Made by a program: the position numbers and the translations under genes
In this document: positions 16,973-25,131 of the stretch, in pieces
How positions within the stretch are numbered: the first letter of the stretch is position 1
How the letters are laid out: each line of letters begins with the position of its first letter
From: JAGXQV01 sp964527565
GTDB taxonomy: Bacteria; Pseudomonadota; Gammaproteobacteria; Burkholderiales; Sulfuricellaceae
Length of the DNA stretch: 64,000 nt
Reading direction: 5' to 3'
Assembly (NCBI GenBank): GCA_964527565.1
Contig: CAZGOY010000007.1
Location: forward strand, 1 to 64,000
The notes under the pieces: generated by a model
Told to the model about the DNA's origin: nothing
The model's database searches: none
Seen by the model: only the letters and a program-made list of their open reading frames with translations

Positions 16973-17049
16973 GTAGGAGCGGGCTTGCCCGCGAGCCCTT
17001 TGTTTCAGCAGGGGAAAAGTCAGAATCTCGCGGGCAAGCCCGCTCCTAC
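16973..17049. repeat. REP-like palindromic element with perfect 23-bp arms
   Basis: The left arm (16973-16995) starts GTAGGAGCGGGCTTGCCCGC and is perfectly complementary to 17027-17049. The 31-base loop (CCTTTGTTTCAGCAGGGGAA onward) resembles that of the 11566 element. It lies between the divergent genes cmk and rmuC. Confidence 0.88.
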
Positions 17050-17115
17050 GGACAATGTGCTTTATCATGAAGCGGTTGGGTCAAGTTCGGAATTGGTTTT
17101 TTCTGGAGTAGGGCT

Positions 17116-18621
17116 ATGGTCGAAATCCTGGTCAGCGTGGTGGCGCTGTTCATTCTGCTGGCATTCATCTGGGTGGTGTTGCGCGTCAACCATCTGGCGC
17201 GCGCGCAGGCGCAGTTTCCCGATGACATCGCCTTCATTCTGGAAGAAAAACACCGCGCCATGCTGGGCGACCTGCACCAGGGGCTGACCGGACAGGGCGA
17301 CCGGCTCGGCACCCTTCTGGCGGAAAATTCCGAGCGCCTGCGCAGCATGGTGGCGCAGGAACTCAAATTCACCCGCGACACGCTCGAAGCCCTGCACGTC
17401 GCCATGACCGAGGGATTGGCGCAAACCCGGCAAAACACCCAATCCCAGTTGTCGGAACTGACGCTCACGCTGCAAACCAGCCTGACGGAATTGACCGCTT
17501 CCCAGCAAACCCAGCTTTCCGAACTGACCAACTCCCTGCAATCCAAACAGGACGCGATGCGCGCGGAAGTCGTGGAAAAACTCATGCACACCCTGGCGGA
17601 ACAGGGCCGCGCGGAGCAGGAGTTGATCCAGAACACCATGCACACCCACACCCTGCAAATTTCCGCCGCCATCGAAAAATTGACCGAAACAGTGGATGGC
17701 CGCCTGGCGGAAATCAGCGGCAAGGTCAACGAACGCCTGGAAGAAGGTTTCAAGAAGACCAACGAGACCTTTGCCAACGTCATGGCGCGCCTGGCCACCA
17801 TCGACGAGGCCCAGAAAAAGATCGACGGCTTGACCACCAACGTGGTCAGCCTGCAGGAACTGCTCGGCGACAAGCGCTCGCGCGGCGCGTTCGGCGAAGT
17901 GCAGTTGGAGGCGCTGGTGCGCAACACCCTGCCGCCCTCGTCCTTCGCCTTCCAGCACACCTTTTCCAACGGCACCCGCGCCGACTGCGCGCTGTTCCTG
18001 CCCGAGCCGACCGGCACGGTGGCGGTGGATTCCAAATTCCCCATGGAAAACTACCATCGCATGTTCGGCCAGGATGTGTCGGAAAAGGACCGCATCCAGG
18101 CGCAACGCCAGTTCAAGGCCGACATCAAGAAACACATCGACGACATCGCCGCCAAGTACATCATCCCCAACGAAACCAGCGACGGCGCGGTGATGTTCGT
18201 GCCGGCGGAAGCGGTGTTCGCCGAGATTCACGGCTACAACCCGGCGGTGGTCGATTACGCCATGCAAAAGCGCGTGTGGATCGTCTCGCCCACCACGCTG
18301 ATGGCGATCCTCAACACCGCGCGCGCCGTGTTGAAGGATGTCGAGACGCGCAAGCAGGTGCACATCATCAAGGAATCCCTGAGCAAGCTGGGCAAGGAAT
18401 TCGAGCGTTTCGACACGCGCATGAAGAAGCTCGCCGACCACATCCGCCTCGCCCACCAGGACGCCGAGGAAGTGCATGTCACCAGCCAGAAGATCAGCCG
18501 CCGCTTCGCCATGATCGAAGGCGTGCAACTGGAAGGCGAAACGCCCCCGGCGGTGGAAGTGGTGGAAGTGGCGGACGTTCTGGATACGGCGGTTTCAAGC
18601 AGGGAACCTCAGGGACAATAA
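17116..18621 (+). CDS. rmuC: DNA recombination protein RmuC
   Basis: RmuC proteins carry a nuclease-like fold and limit DNA inversions and rearrangements. The 501-residue protein has an N-terminal membrane helix ('ILVSVVALFILLAFIWVVL'), a long coiled coil rich in Gln, Thr and Leu (about residues 60-240), and the RmuC core with 'SRGAFGEVQLEALVRNTLP', 'VDSKFPMENYHRM' and 'NPAVVDYAMQKRVWIVSPTT'. Domain order and length are standard. The next gene starts within two bases of its stop codon. Confidence 0.95.
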   Translation: MVEILVSVVALFILLAFIWVVLRVNHLARAQAQFPDDIAFILEEKHRAMLGDLHQGLTGQGDRLGTLLAENSERLRSMVAQELKFTRDTLEALHVAMTEGLAQTRQNTQSQLSELTLTLQTSLTELTASQQTQLSELTNSLQSKQDAMRAEVVEKLMHTLAEQGRAEQELIQNTMHTHTLQISAAIEKLTETVDGRLAEISGKVNERLEEGFKKTNETFANVMARLATIDEAQKKIDGLTTNVVSLQELLGDKRSRGAFGEVQLEALVRNTLPPSSFAFQHTFSNGTRADCALFLPEPTGTVAVDSKFPMENYHRMFGQDVSEKDRIQAQRQFKADIKKHIDDIAAKYIIPNETSDGAVMFVPAEAVFAEIHGYNPAVVDYAMQKRVWIVSPTTLMAILNTARAVLKDVETRKQVHIIKESLSKLGKEFERFDTRMKKLADHIRLAHQDAEEVHVTSQKISRRFAMIEGVQLEGETPPAVEVVEVADVLDTAVSSREPQGQ

Positions 18622-18622
18622 G

Positions 18623-20419
18623 GTGCGCATGCCCCACCGCGGCCCCGCGCCGTCCGACCGCAACGACCTGAAAACGCTCCGCACGCTGCTGCCCTACCTG
18701 CGGGAGTTTCGCGGCCGCGTGGCGCTGGCGCTGGTGCTGCTGGTGCTGGCCAAGCTCGCCAACGTCACGGTGCCGCTGGCGCTGAAGGAAATCGTCGATG
18801 CGCTCGACCCCAAGCAGGCCGCCCTGATCCTGCCGCTGTCCCTGCTGCTGGCCTACGGCGCCTTGCGCTTTTGCAGCACCCTGTTCGGCGAACTGCGCGA
18901 CGCGGTATTTGCCAAGGTGATGCAGCGCGCCATCCGCCGCGTGGCCTTGCAGGTGTTCCGCCATCTGCACAACCTGGCCCTGCGCTTTCACCTGGAGCGC
19001 CAGACCGGCGGCATTTCGCGCGACATCGAGCGCGGCTCGCGCGGCATCGGTTTTCTGCTCAACTTCATGCTGTTCAATATTTTGCCGACGCTGGTGGAAA
19101 TCCTGCTGGTGACGGTGATCCTGGCGCTGAAATACGACTGGCGCTATCTCGCCGTGGTGCTGACCACCCTGGTGGTGTACGTCACCTTCACCCTGGCCAT
19201 CACCGAGTGGCGCATGGTGTTCCGCCGCACCATGAACGACATGGACTCCAAGGCCAATACGCGCGCCATCGACAGCCTGCTGAACTACGAAACGGTGAAA
19301 TATTTCAGCAACGAAGACTACGAAACCCGGCGCTACGACGAAAGCCTGCAAGTGTGGGAACAGGCCGCGGTGCGCAACCAGACCTCGCTCGCCACGCTGA
19401 ACGCCGGACAGAGCCTGATCGTCGCGACTGGAGTGACGATTCTCATGATCCTGGCCGCGCAGGGCGTGGTCGACGGCACCATGACGCTGGGCGACCTGGT
19501 GCTGGTCAATGCCTACATGATCCAGCTCTACCTGCCGCTGCACTTCCTGGGTTTCGTTTACCGCGAGATCAAGCACTCGCTGGCGGACATGGAAAAAATG
19601 TTCGGCCTGCTGGAGCGCAACGCGGAAATCCGCGACCTGCCGGACGCGCCGGAACTGGAAATCCGGCAGGGGGCGATCCGCTTCGAACACGTCGATTTCA
19701 GCTATGAACCCAATCGCCGGATTCTGTTCGATGTGAGCTTCACGGTGCCGCCGGGCAAGACCGTAGCGGTGGTGGGTGCCAGCGGCGCGGGAAAATCCAC
19801 CCTCTCCAGGCTGCTGTTCCGCTTCTACGATGTCGATGGCGGCAGCATCCATATCGACGATCAGGAACTGCGCGCGGTCACGCAAGCCAGCCTGCGCGCC
19901 GCCATCGGCATCGTGCCGCAGGACACCGTGCTGTTCAACGACACCATTTACTACAACATCGCCTACGGCCGCCCTGTGGCGCAAAAAGAAGAAATCATCG
20001 CCGCCGCGCAGTCGGCGCACATCCACGATTTCATCATTAGCCTGCCCAACGGCTACGATACCTTGGTCGGCGAGCGCGGCCTGAAACTCTCCGGCGGCGA
20101 GAAACAGCGCGTGGCCATCGCGCGCGCCATCCTGAAAAATCCGCGCATCCTGATCTTCGACGAAGCCACCTCGGCGCTGGATTCCCGCTCGGAAAAAGCG
20201 ATCCAGGCCGAATTGCGCGCCATCGCCGAAAACCGCACCACGCTGGTCATCGCCCACCGCCTGTCCACCGTCGTCGATGCCGACCAGATACTGGTCATGG
20301 ATCACGGACGCATCATCGAGCGCGGCACCCACCGCGAACTGCTGGCGCAAAACGGCGCCTACGCGCAGATGTGGGCCTTGCAGCAGGAAGAGCGCCGCCA
20401 TGAAGGAGAAACGCAATGA
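18623..20419 (+). CDS. Atm1-type ABC exporter (fused membrane and ATPase domains)
   Basis: This 598-residue half-transporter belongs to the ABCB7/Atm1/HMT family, which exports glutathione-linked metal or sulfur species. Six hydrophobic helices fill residues about 30-310, with 'NTRAIDSLLNYETVKYFSNE', a near-diagnostic Atm1-family phrase. The ATPase domain has Walker A 'GASGAGKSTL', signature 'LSGGEKQRVAIARAI', Walker B 'ILIFDEATSALD' and the H-loop 'VIAHRLST'. GTG 18623 or ATG 18629 may be the start; AAGG sits just before the latter. It is probably co-transcribed with rmuC. Confidence 0.92.
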   Translation: MRMPHRGPAPSDRNDLKTLRTLLPYLREFRGRVALALVLLVLAKLANVTVPLALKEIVDALDPKQAALILPLSLLLAYGALRFCSTLFGELRDAVFAKVMQRAIRRVALQVFRHLHNLALRFHLERQTGGISRDIERGSRGIGFLLNFMLFNILPTLVEILLVTVILALKYDWRYLAVVLTTLVVYVTFTLAITEWRMVFRRTMNDMDSKANTRAIDSLLNYETVKYFSNEDYETRRYDESLQVWEQAAVRNQTSLATLNAGQSLIVATGVTILMILAAQGVVDGTMTLGDLVLVNAYMIQLYLPLHFLGFVYREIKHSLADMEKMFGLLERNAEIRDLPDAPELEIRQGAIRFEHVDFSYEPNRRILFDVSFTVPPGKTVAVVGASGAGKSTLSRLLFRFYDVDGGSIHIDDQELRAVTQASLRAAIGIVPQDTVLFNDTIYYNIAYGRPVAQKEEIIAAAQSAHIHDFIISLPNGYDTLVGERGLKLSGGEKQRVAIARAILKNPRILIFDEATSALDSRSEKAIQAELRAIAENRTTLVIAHRLSTVVDADQILVMDHGRIIERGTHRELLAQNGAYAQMWALQQEERRHEGETQ

Positions 20420-20516
20420 AACAGCCGAAACGCAACTGGGCTACTACTGGCCGCCTTGACCAGCCAAGCACATGAAATTGACCTCTATTGTTGTGTTTTT
20501 CCCTGCCTGGGGGGGG

Positions 20517-20930
<414 letters not shown>

Positions 20931-20935
20931 GGCGT

Positions 20936-21205
20936 TTACTCCTTGCCGCAACAGCCGCAGCAGGATTCCTTGCCGCCCAGCCATTCTTCAACTTTTGCCT
21001 TGCTCGGCACGCCGCCGCTATGCACCACCTTGCCGTCCACCACCACGCCGGGGGTGGACATCACGCCGTAACCCAGGATGGCGGCCATGTCTTCGACCTT
21101 TTCCAGCTTGATTTCAACACCCTTGGCTTGGGCGGTTTCTTCAAACAGTTTGAGGGTGGCGTTGCAGTTGGTGCAGCCGGTGCCGAGCACTTTGATTTCT
21201 TTCAT
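20936..21205 (-). CDS. Small thioredoxin/glutaredoxin-like protein with C-terminal Cys cluster
   Basis: An 89-residue 'redox-active disulfide protein 2' type thioredoxin fold, with the active site CTNC at residues 11-14 and the cis-proline loop 'GVMSTPGVVVDGKVV'. After the fold it ends in 'GGKESCCGCCGKE', adding four clustered cysteines. Such proteins accompany ArsP-type permeases and may reduce the permease, ArsC or bound metalloid. It is 5 bases upstream of arsC. Confidence 0.85.
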   Translation of the reverse strand: MKEIKVLGTGCTNCNATLKLFEETAQAKGVEIKLEKVEDMAAILGYGVMSTPGVVVDGKVVHSGGVPSKAKVEEWLGGKESCCGCCGKE

Positions 21206-21238
21206 GATTTCTCCTATTGGTAATGGGGGTATGGCAAT

Positions 21239-21541
21239 TCAGCAGCAGGATTGTCCGGATTTCGTTGGCGTGCAGCAAGCCGCCGGTGCGGTGTCTGTGG
21301 CTGGCTGGGCTGCCGCGCTGTTTTCCTGGCGGCAGGCCTCGTCGAAGCGTGCATCCAGCGACTGGGCGGCTTCGTCGCGTATGTGACGCGCGATTTCGAC
21401 CACCGCGTCGATCTGCTCCTGCGCCACGCCGAGCTGTTTCAGGCGATCCACCTGGCACAGCCCCTGTTTGGGATGATTGGACGCGATATTGGCGGCCAGC
21501 GACACCAGCGCCACGATGGAAGGATGCAAGTCCGCACTCAT
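21239..21541 (-). CDS. AhpD/carboxymuconolactone decarboxylase-like small protein with Cys-rich tail
   Basis: This 100-residue protein begins 'MSADLHPSIVALVSLAANIA', then 'GLCQVDRLKQLGVAQEQIDA', a helical pattern like AhpD/CMD-type proteins, but the CxxC peroxidase motif is missing (only one Cys at position 29). The C-terminus is 'APAACCTPTKSGQSCC', two cysteine pairs at the very end. ATG 21541 overlaps the stop codon of the permease gene (ATGA). The function is unknown; operon context and cysteines suggest arsenic handling. Confidence 0.7.
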   Translation of the reverse strand: MSADLHPSIVALVSLAANIASNHPKQGLCQVDRLKQLGVAQEQIDAVVEIARHIRDEAAQSLDARFDEACRQENSAAAQPATDTAPAACCTPTKSGQSCC

Positions 21542-22497
21542 AGGATTCCTCTCAATTGGTTGAACAACAAGCCGACGATGACGAAGGCGATGGCGAGATA
21601 GCCTGCATACAGCGCCAGCAGCGGCACTTTGACGACTTTTCTCAGAATGATCATTTCCGGCAGGGACAAGGCGGTGACCGCCATCATGAAGGCCAGCACC
21701 GTGCCGATTGGCACGCCCTTGCCGAGCAGCACTTCGGCGATGGGGATGATGCCGACCGCGTCGGAATAGAGCGGCACGCCGATCAGCACCGCGCCGATCA
21801 CCGACAGCAGGCCGCCATCTCCCGCCACGCTGGCGACCATCTCGGCGGGCACGTAGCCGTGAATGAAAGAACCTACGCCTACGCCGATGAGAATGAATTT
21901 CCAGATGCGCCCGACGGTTTCCCTGACCTGGCCCAGCGCGTACTCGTGGCGGGCGCGCAGGGACTTGTCTTCGTCCACCTGCGCTACCTGCCCCATGTGG
22001 ATTTTCCACACGTAGTCCTCGACCCAGCGCTCCGGCTTGAAGCGCTCCAGCACGAAGCCGCCGATGAGCGCCACGGAAAGCCCGGTCAGGACGTACAGCA
22101 AGGTGAATTTCCAGCCGATGACCGAGGCCAGCACCACGATTGCCACCTCGTTGATCATCGGGCTGGCGATGAGGAAGGAGAGGGTGACGCCGAGCGGAAT
22201 GCCGGCCTCGACAAAACCGATAAAGAGCGGAATCGACGAACAGGAACAGAACGGCGTGACGGCGCCCAGCCCCACCGCCATGAAGCGGCTTTGCAGGTTG
22301 CCGCGGTCGCGGATGAATTCGCGCACCTTCTCGGGCTTGAGCAGCGCCCGCAGCAGGCCCATGAGATAGATCACCAGGGTTAGCAACACCAAAATCTTGG
22401 TGACATCCATGACGAAAAAATGGGCCGCTGCGCCGAAGGGCGTGTCGCGTAGTCCGGCGAGATCGTAGATCAGCCAGGTGGCGAGGGCGTCAAACAT
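21538..22497 (-). CDS. ArsP/SO_0444-type permease (DUF318 family)
   Basis: A 319-residue multi-pass membrane protein with about eight hydrophobic helices. Diagnostic is 'GAVTPFCSCSSIPLFIGFVE', the TPFCSCS motif of the permease family that includes ArsP (organoarsenical export) and SO_0444-type proteins. A second family motif 'GVPLYSDAVGIIPIAEVLLG' follows. A cytoplasmic loop near residues 155-195 is charged. It is the first gene after arsR and probably exports arsenite or organoarsenicals. Exact substrate is not known. Confidence 0.88.
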   Translation of the reverse strand: MFDALATWLIYDLAGLRDTPFGAAAHFFVMDVTKILVLLTLVIYLMGLLRALLKPEKVREFIRDRGNLQSRFMAVGLGAVTPFCSCSSIPLFIGFVEAGIPLGVTLSFLIASPMINEVAIVVLASVIGWKFTLLYVLTGLSVALIGGFVLERFKPERWVEDYVWKIHMGQVAQVDEDKSLRARHEYALGQVRETVGRIWKFILIGVGVGSFIHGYVPAEMVASVAGDGGLLSVIGAVLIGVPLYSDAVGIIPIAEVLLGKGVPIGTVLAFMMAVTALSLPEMIILRKVVKVPLLALYAGYLAIAFVIVGLLFNQLRGIL

Positions 22498-22562
22498 GCG
22501 TGGGCTTCTCCATGGTGTGCGTCAAGTCTTATATCTTTGGTTTCAAATATAGGCGCAAAAAA

Positions 22563-22910
22563 TCAAGCCGGGCAACGCAGCGGACGGACAGCCGCATTTT
22601 TCAAGCGGTCAGCGTCCCCAATGAACAGCGCTTCATCGCGGATGCCTTCCGCAGCCATCGTCAGCACGCGATAAGCCCAGGCGGGAAGATGCGGGTTGAT
22701 CCGGTAAAACACCCAGGTGGCATCGCGCCGCTGCGCCAGCAGTCCGGCGTCGCGCAATACTGCGAGATGGCGCGACACCTTGGGTTGGGGCATGTCCAGC
22801 GCCTGAAACAGTTCGCACACGCACAACTCTTCGTGCGCCAGGATCAATACCAGAATGCGGCGGCGGGTTTCGTCGGAGAGGGCGTCAAAAAAAGCTTGGT
22901 TGTCGAGCAT
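22563..22910 (-). CDS. arsR: ArsR family metalloregulator
   Basis: A 115-residue winged-helix repressor with the alpha-3 metal-binding motif 'ELCVCELFQAL' (Cys30 and Cys32) and the recognition helix 'MPQPKVSRHLAVLRDAGL'. Arsenite binding to these cysteines releases DNA. It heads the minus-strand ars operon and its own operator lies within the promoter at 22919-22946. Confidence 0.94.
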   Translation of the reverse strand: MLDNQAFFDALSDETRRRILVLILAHEELCVCELFQALDMPQPKVSRHLAVLRDAGLLAQRRDATWVFYRINPHLPAWAYRVLTMAAEGIRDEALFIGDADRLKNAAVRPLRCPA

Positions 22911-22918
22911 GGGGGGAT

Positions 22919-22946
22919 AATATTCGATGTGGCGAATATTGACAAG
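22919..22946 (-). promoter_or_regulatory. Promoter with ArsR operator for the ars operon
   Basis: On the minus strand TTGTCA and TATTAT are separated by 17 bases, a good sigma-70 promoter. The spacer and -10 region carry a perfect inverted repeat, AATATTCG-N6-CGAATATT (22919-22940), of the kind bound by ArsR. The start codon of arsR is at 22910, so the leader is very short. Confidence 0.82.
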
Positions 22947-23108
22947 CGCACGGGCGCCTCTAAAAATTCATTGCGTTTTGAGCGGCTCACATAATTAAAG
23001 CCCCGGCCTTGCCGGGGGATGCTTACCAGGCAGTTGAGAGGTTCCATTTGTTGCCTAGCCGACACTCTCAACCTACAATGTGTAAGAAGCCCTGAAAGGA
23101 TACACACC

Positions 23109-23303
23109 ATGCGTACCAATATTGTGATTGACGACAAGCTGATGAACAGCACCCTTCGGGCGACCGGATTGAAGACCAAACGGGAAGTGGTGGAACTCGG
23201 GCTCCGCACCTTGCTGCGGTTACGACAGCAAGAGGAAATTAAGCGCTTTCGCGGGAAGCTCAACTGGCAAGGCGACCTCGATGCAATGAGGATCGACAAG
23301 TGA
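23109..23303 (+). CDS. vapB: VapB-type antitoxin
   Basis: A 64-residue ribbon-helix-helix antitoxin: 'MRTNIVIDDKLMNSTLRATG' followed by 'KTKREVVELGLRTLLRLRQQ', as in the DUF2191/VapB family. GAAAGGA lies just before the ATG at 23109; an upstream in-frame start is ignored. The stop overlaps the GTG start of the toxin. Confidence 0.92.
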   Translation: MRTNIVIDDKLMNSTLRATGLKTKREVVELGLRTLLRLRQQEEIKRFRGKLNWQGDLDAMRIDK

Positions 23304-23701
23304 TTTTGGTCGATTCTAGTGTTTGGATCGACTACTTTCGCGGAACCGCGACGCCACAGGCGGAAAAGCTGGACTCGCTGCTTGGCACCGAACTGATTGC
23401 AACGGGCGACCTCATTTTGACCGAGGTGCTTCAAGGCTTTGTCAGCAACCGTGATTTCAACCAAGCCAGGAAGCTCATGACTTCGTTGGTGATCGTGGAT
23501 TTGGCGGGGCTGAACATGGCTATTCAAGCCGCCAAGAACTTTCGTGTGCTGCGCTCGCTCGGAATAACGGTGCGCAAGACCATTGACACGGTGATTGCCA
23601 CGCGCTGCATCGAAAGCGGGTTGCCTCTTTTGTACAGCGACAGGGATTTCGATCCGTTCGTTAAGCACCTTGATCTCCGTTCAGCGTTGCCTGGAACCTA
23701 A
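23300..23701 (+). CDS. vapC: VapC-type PIN-domain ribonuclease toxin
   Basis: A 133-residue PIN-domain protein. The catalytic acidic residues are visible in 'ILVDSSVWIDYF' (Asp4), 'LILTEVLQGF' (Glu) and 'RKTIDTVIATRCIE' (Asp), plus 'LLYSDRDFDPF' (Asp). VapC toxins cleave RNA, often initiator tRNA. The GTG start overlaps the vapB stop. The pair appears intact. Confidence 0.92.
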   Translation: MILVDSSVWIDYFRGTATPQAEKLDSLLGTELIATGDLILTEVLQGFVSNRDFNQARKLMTSLVIVDLAGLNMAIQAAKNFRVLRSLGITVRKTIDTVIATRCIESGLPLLYSDRDFDPFVKHLDLRSALPGT

Positions 23702-23803
23702 CCCGAACGTTTCATGAAAATGCGACTTTGCCGGTGGGAGGGGCTCTTGTGCCCAAGAGTCCGCTCCCACGGGGTTGGGTAGTTTTCATGAAATATCCGG
23801 GTT
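23700..23803. repeat. Nested palindrome between vapC and ykgJ
   Basis: An inner stem (GTGGGAGGGGCTCTTG at 23734-23749 pairing with CAAGAGTCCGCTCCCAC at 23754-23770) lies inside an outer inverted repeat (AACCCGAACGTTTCATGAAA from 23700, against the complementary segment 23781-23803, with a few mismatches). The inner part belongs to the GTGGGAG REP-like family. The site probably serves as a two-way terminator for the convergent genes. Confidence 0.72.
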
Positions 23804-24563
23804 ATTTCGATGCGCTTGCCAGGTATTCCATTTCCTTTGCCCAGCCGGCGTAATGGCGGTGGTATTCGAGCAGTTCGGCGACAGCGGAAGTTCTGACGGC
23901 ATAATCCCTGAGTACCGGCAACTGTTGTGCGGCCAATGCCGCCGCATCAAGCTGCCGGTTCGCCACGAGGAAGGAAGACAGGCTGCCGATTACGCTGCCG
24001 CCGGGTTTTTGTGCGGCAGCAGCGAGATTGTCGATGATCCAGGGCATGTATTTCTGCACATGCTCGGCGTAAGCGCGCATGGCTGGCGCCTGTTCGAGCA
24101 ATTCCCGGTGTTCGCGGTCGAAATCGGCGCGGTCGACGAGATGCTTGTTGCGATAAACCACCGGGGCCGCCGCTGACGTATCGCAAGCCCAACCCTTGCG
24201 GGGGCGCAGCAAGTCGGCCTGATCCTGTTCGTCGCGATAGGGGTAGAACGGCATGGTGCGGCAACGCAGGGGCTTGCTGGCGTGGATGCCGCACAATCCG
24301 TCAGCGGTCAGTTCTGGGCAGGGAAACGCGGGCGGGATGTAGGCGGTCGCAGTGATTACCACGGCGAACCGCTTGCGGTTGTGCAGCTTGAGGGGGATGC
24401 CGATGCGGGCGCTGTGCGGGTAAGCGCGCGTGCCGTGGGGGACGGGGGTCCAGACCAGTGCCAGCGGAAAACGCCCGGCATGGGCCAGGGCGTCATGGAG
24501 CGTCAGCGGCAACCAGCCGAAGCAGCATTTGCCGCATGCCGTGCAGTTGAAATGCCGTTCCAC
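23802..24563 (-). CDS. YkgJ family cysteine-cluster protein
   Basis: The 253-residue protein opens with 'HFNCTACGKCCFGWLPLTL', the CxxCxxCC metal-chelating motif of the YkgJ/zinc-iron chelating family, and has a further conserved 'GLCGIHASKPLRCRTMPFYP' with two cysteines. The cysteines probably hold a metal ion or Fe-S cluster. The biochemical role is not known. The start is GTG at 24563. Confidence 0.85.
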   Translation of the reverse strand: MERHFNCTACGKCCFGWLPLTLHDALAHAGRFPLALVWTPVPHGTRAYPHSARIGIPLKLHNRKRFAVVITATAYIPPAFPCPELTADGLCGIHASKPLRCRTMPFYPYRDEQDQADLLRPRKGWACDTSAAAPVVYRNKHLVDRADFDREHRELLEQAPAMRAYAEHVQKYMPWIIDNLAAAAQKPGGSVIGSLSSFLVANRQLDAAALAAQQLPVLRDYAVRTSAVAELLEYHRHYAGWAKEMEYLASASK

Positions 24564-24594
24564 CCCGCGTCTTTCTGTTGGCTATTCCGGGCGC

Positions 24595-25068
24595 TCAGGC
24601 GCCACAGCACTTCTTGTATTTCTTCCCCGACCCGCAGGGGCAAGGCTCATTGCGCCCGATCTTGACGACGTGGCGCGGCGGCGGCTTGGCGCCGACCTGT
24701 CCTCCCTCGTATAGCCATTGCCCGTCCTCGCGACGGAAGCTCGATATTTCATGCTGCGTCAGTTCCTGCCCGTCACGGCGGAAGCGGATGGCAAATTCCA
24801 CGCTGCCGGTGTCGCCGTCTTCGCTGGTCGCGCGCACCTCCAGGCCGAGCCATTCGATCTCGGCTGCCGTGCGTTCTGCCTCGGCACGGTTGAAATCGTC
24901 ACGGATTTCAGGCGCATGGGTGCGGTCGATATGCTCGACCCTGCCCAGCACGAAAGCGCTATAGCGCGAACGCATCAAGGCTTCGGGCGTCGGCGCGGGG
25001 GTTCCGGCAATGATGGGGCCGCAACAGTCTTCCATTTCACGTCCAGAACCGCAGGGACAAAGGGTCAT
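24595..25068 (-). CDS. YchJ family protein with two SEC-C metal-binding motifs
   Basis: A 157-residue protein with a SEC-C zinc motif at each end: 'LCPCGSGREMEDCCGP' and 'NEPCPCGSGKKYKKCCGA'. The middle is the YchJ NTF2-like domain, with 'LMRSRYSAFVLGRVEHIDRT'. Function is unknown. ATG 25068 is preferred over the TTG at 25071. Confidence 0.9.
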   Translation of the reverse strand: MTLCPCGSGREMEDCCGPIIAGTPAPTPEALMRSRYSAFVLGRVEHIDRTHAPEIRDDFNRAEAERTAAEIEWLGLEVRATSEDGDTGSVEFAIRFRRDGQELTQHEISSFRREDGQWLYEGGQVGAKPPPRHVVKIGRNEPCPCGSGKKYKKCCGA

Positions 25069-25131
25069 CAATAAGCTCCTTGGGGGCGGTCAGTTTGCTT
25101 GATAAGATCGGTCATGCCGCTATCCAGGCAT

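Noticed and set aside
18494..20416. A 640-codon minus-strand frame opposite the ABC exporter
   Set aside because: Shadow of the Atm1-type gene; composition rich in Gln, His and Gly and no start signals.
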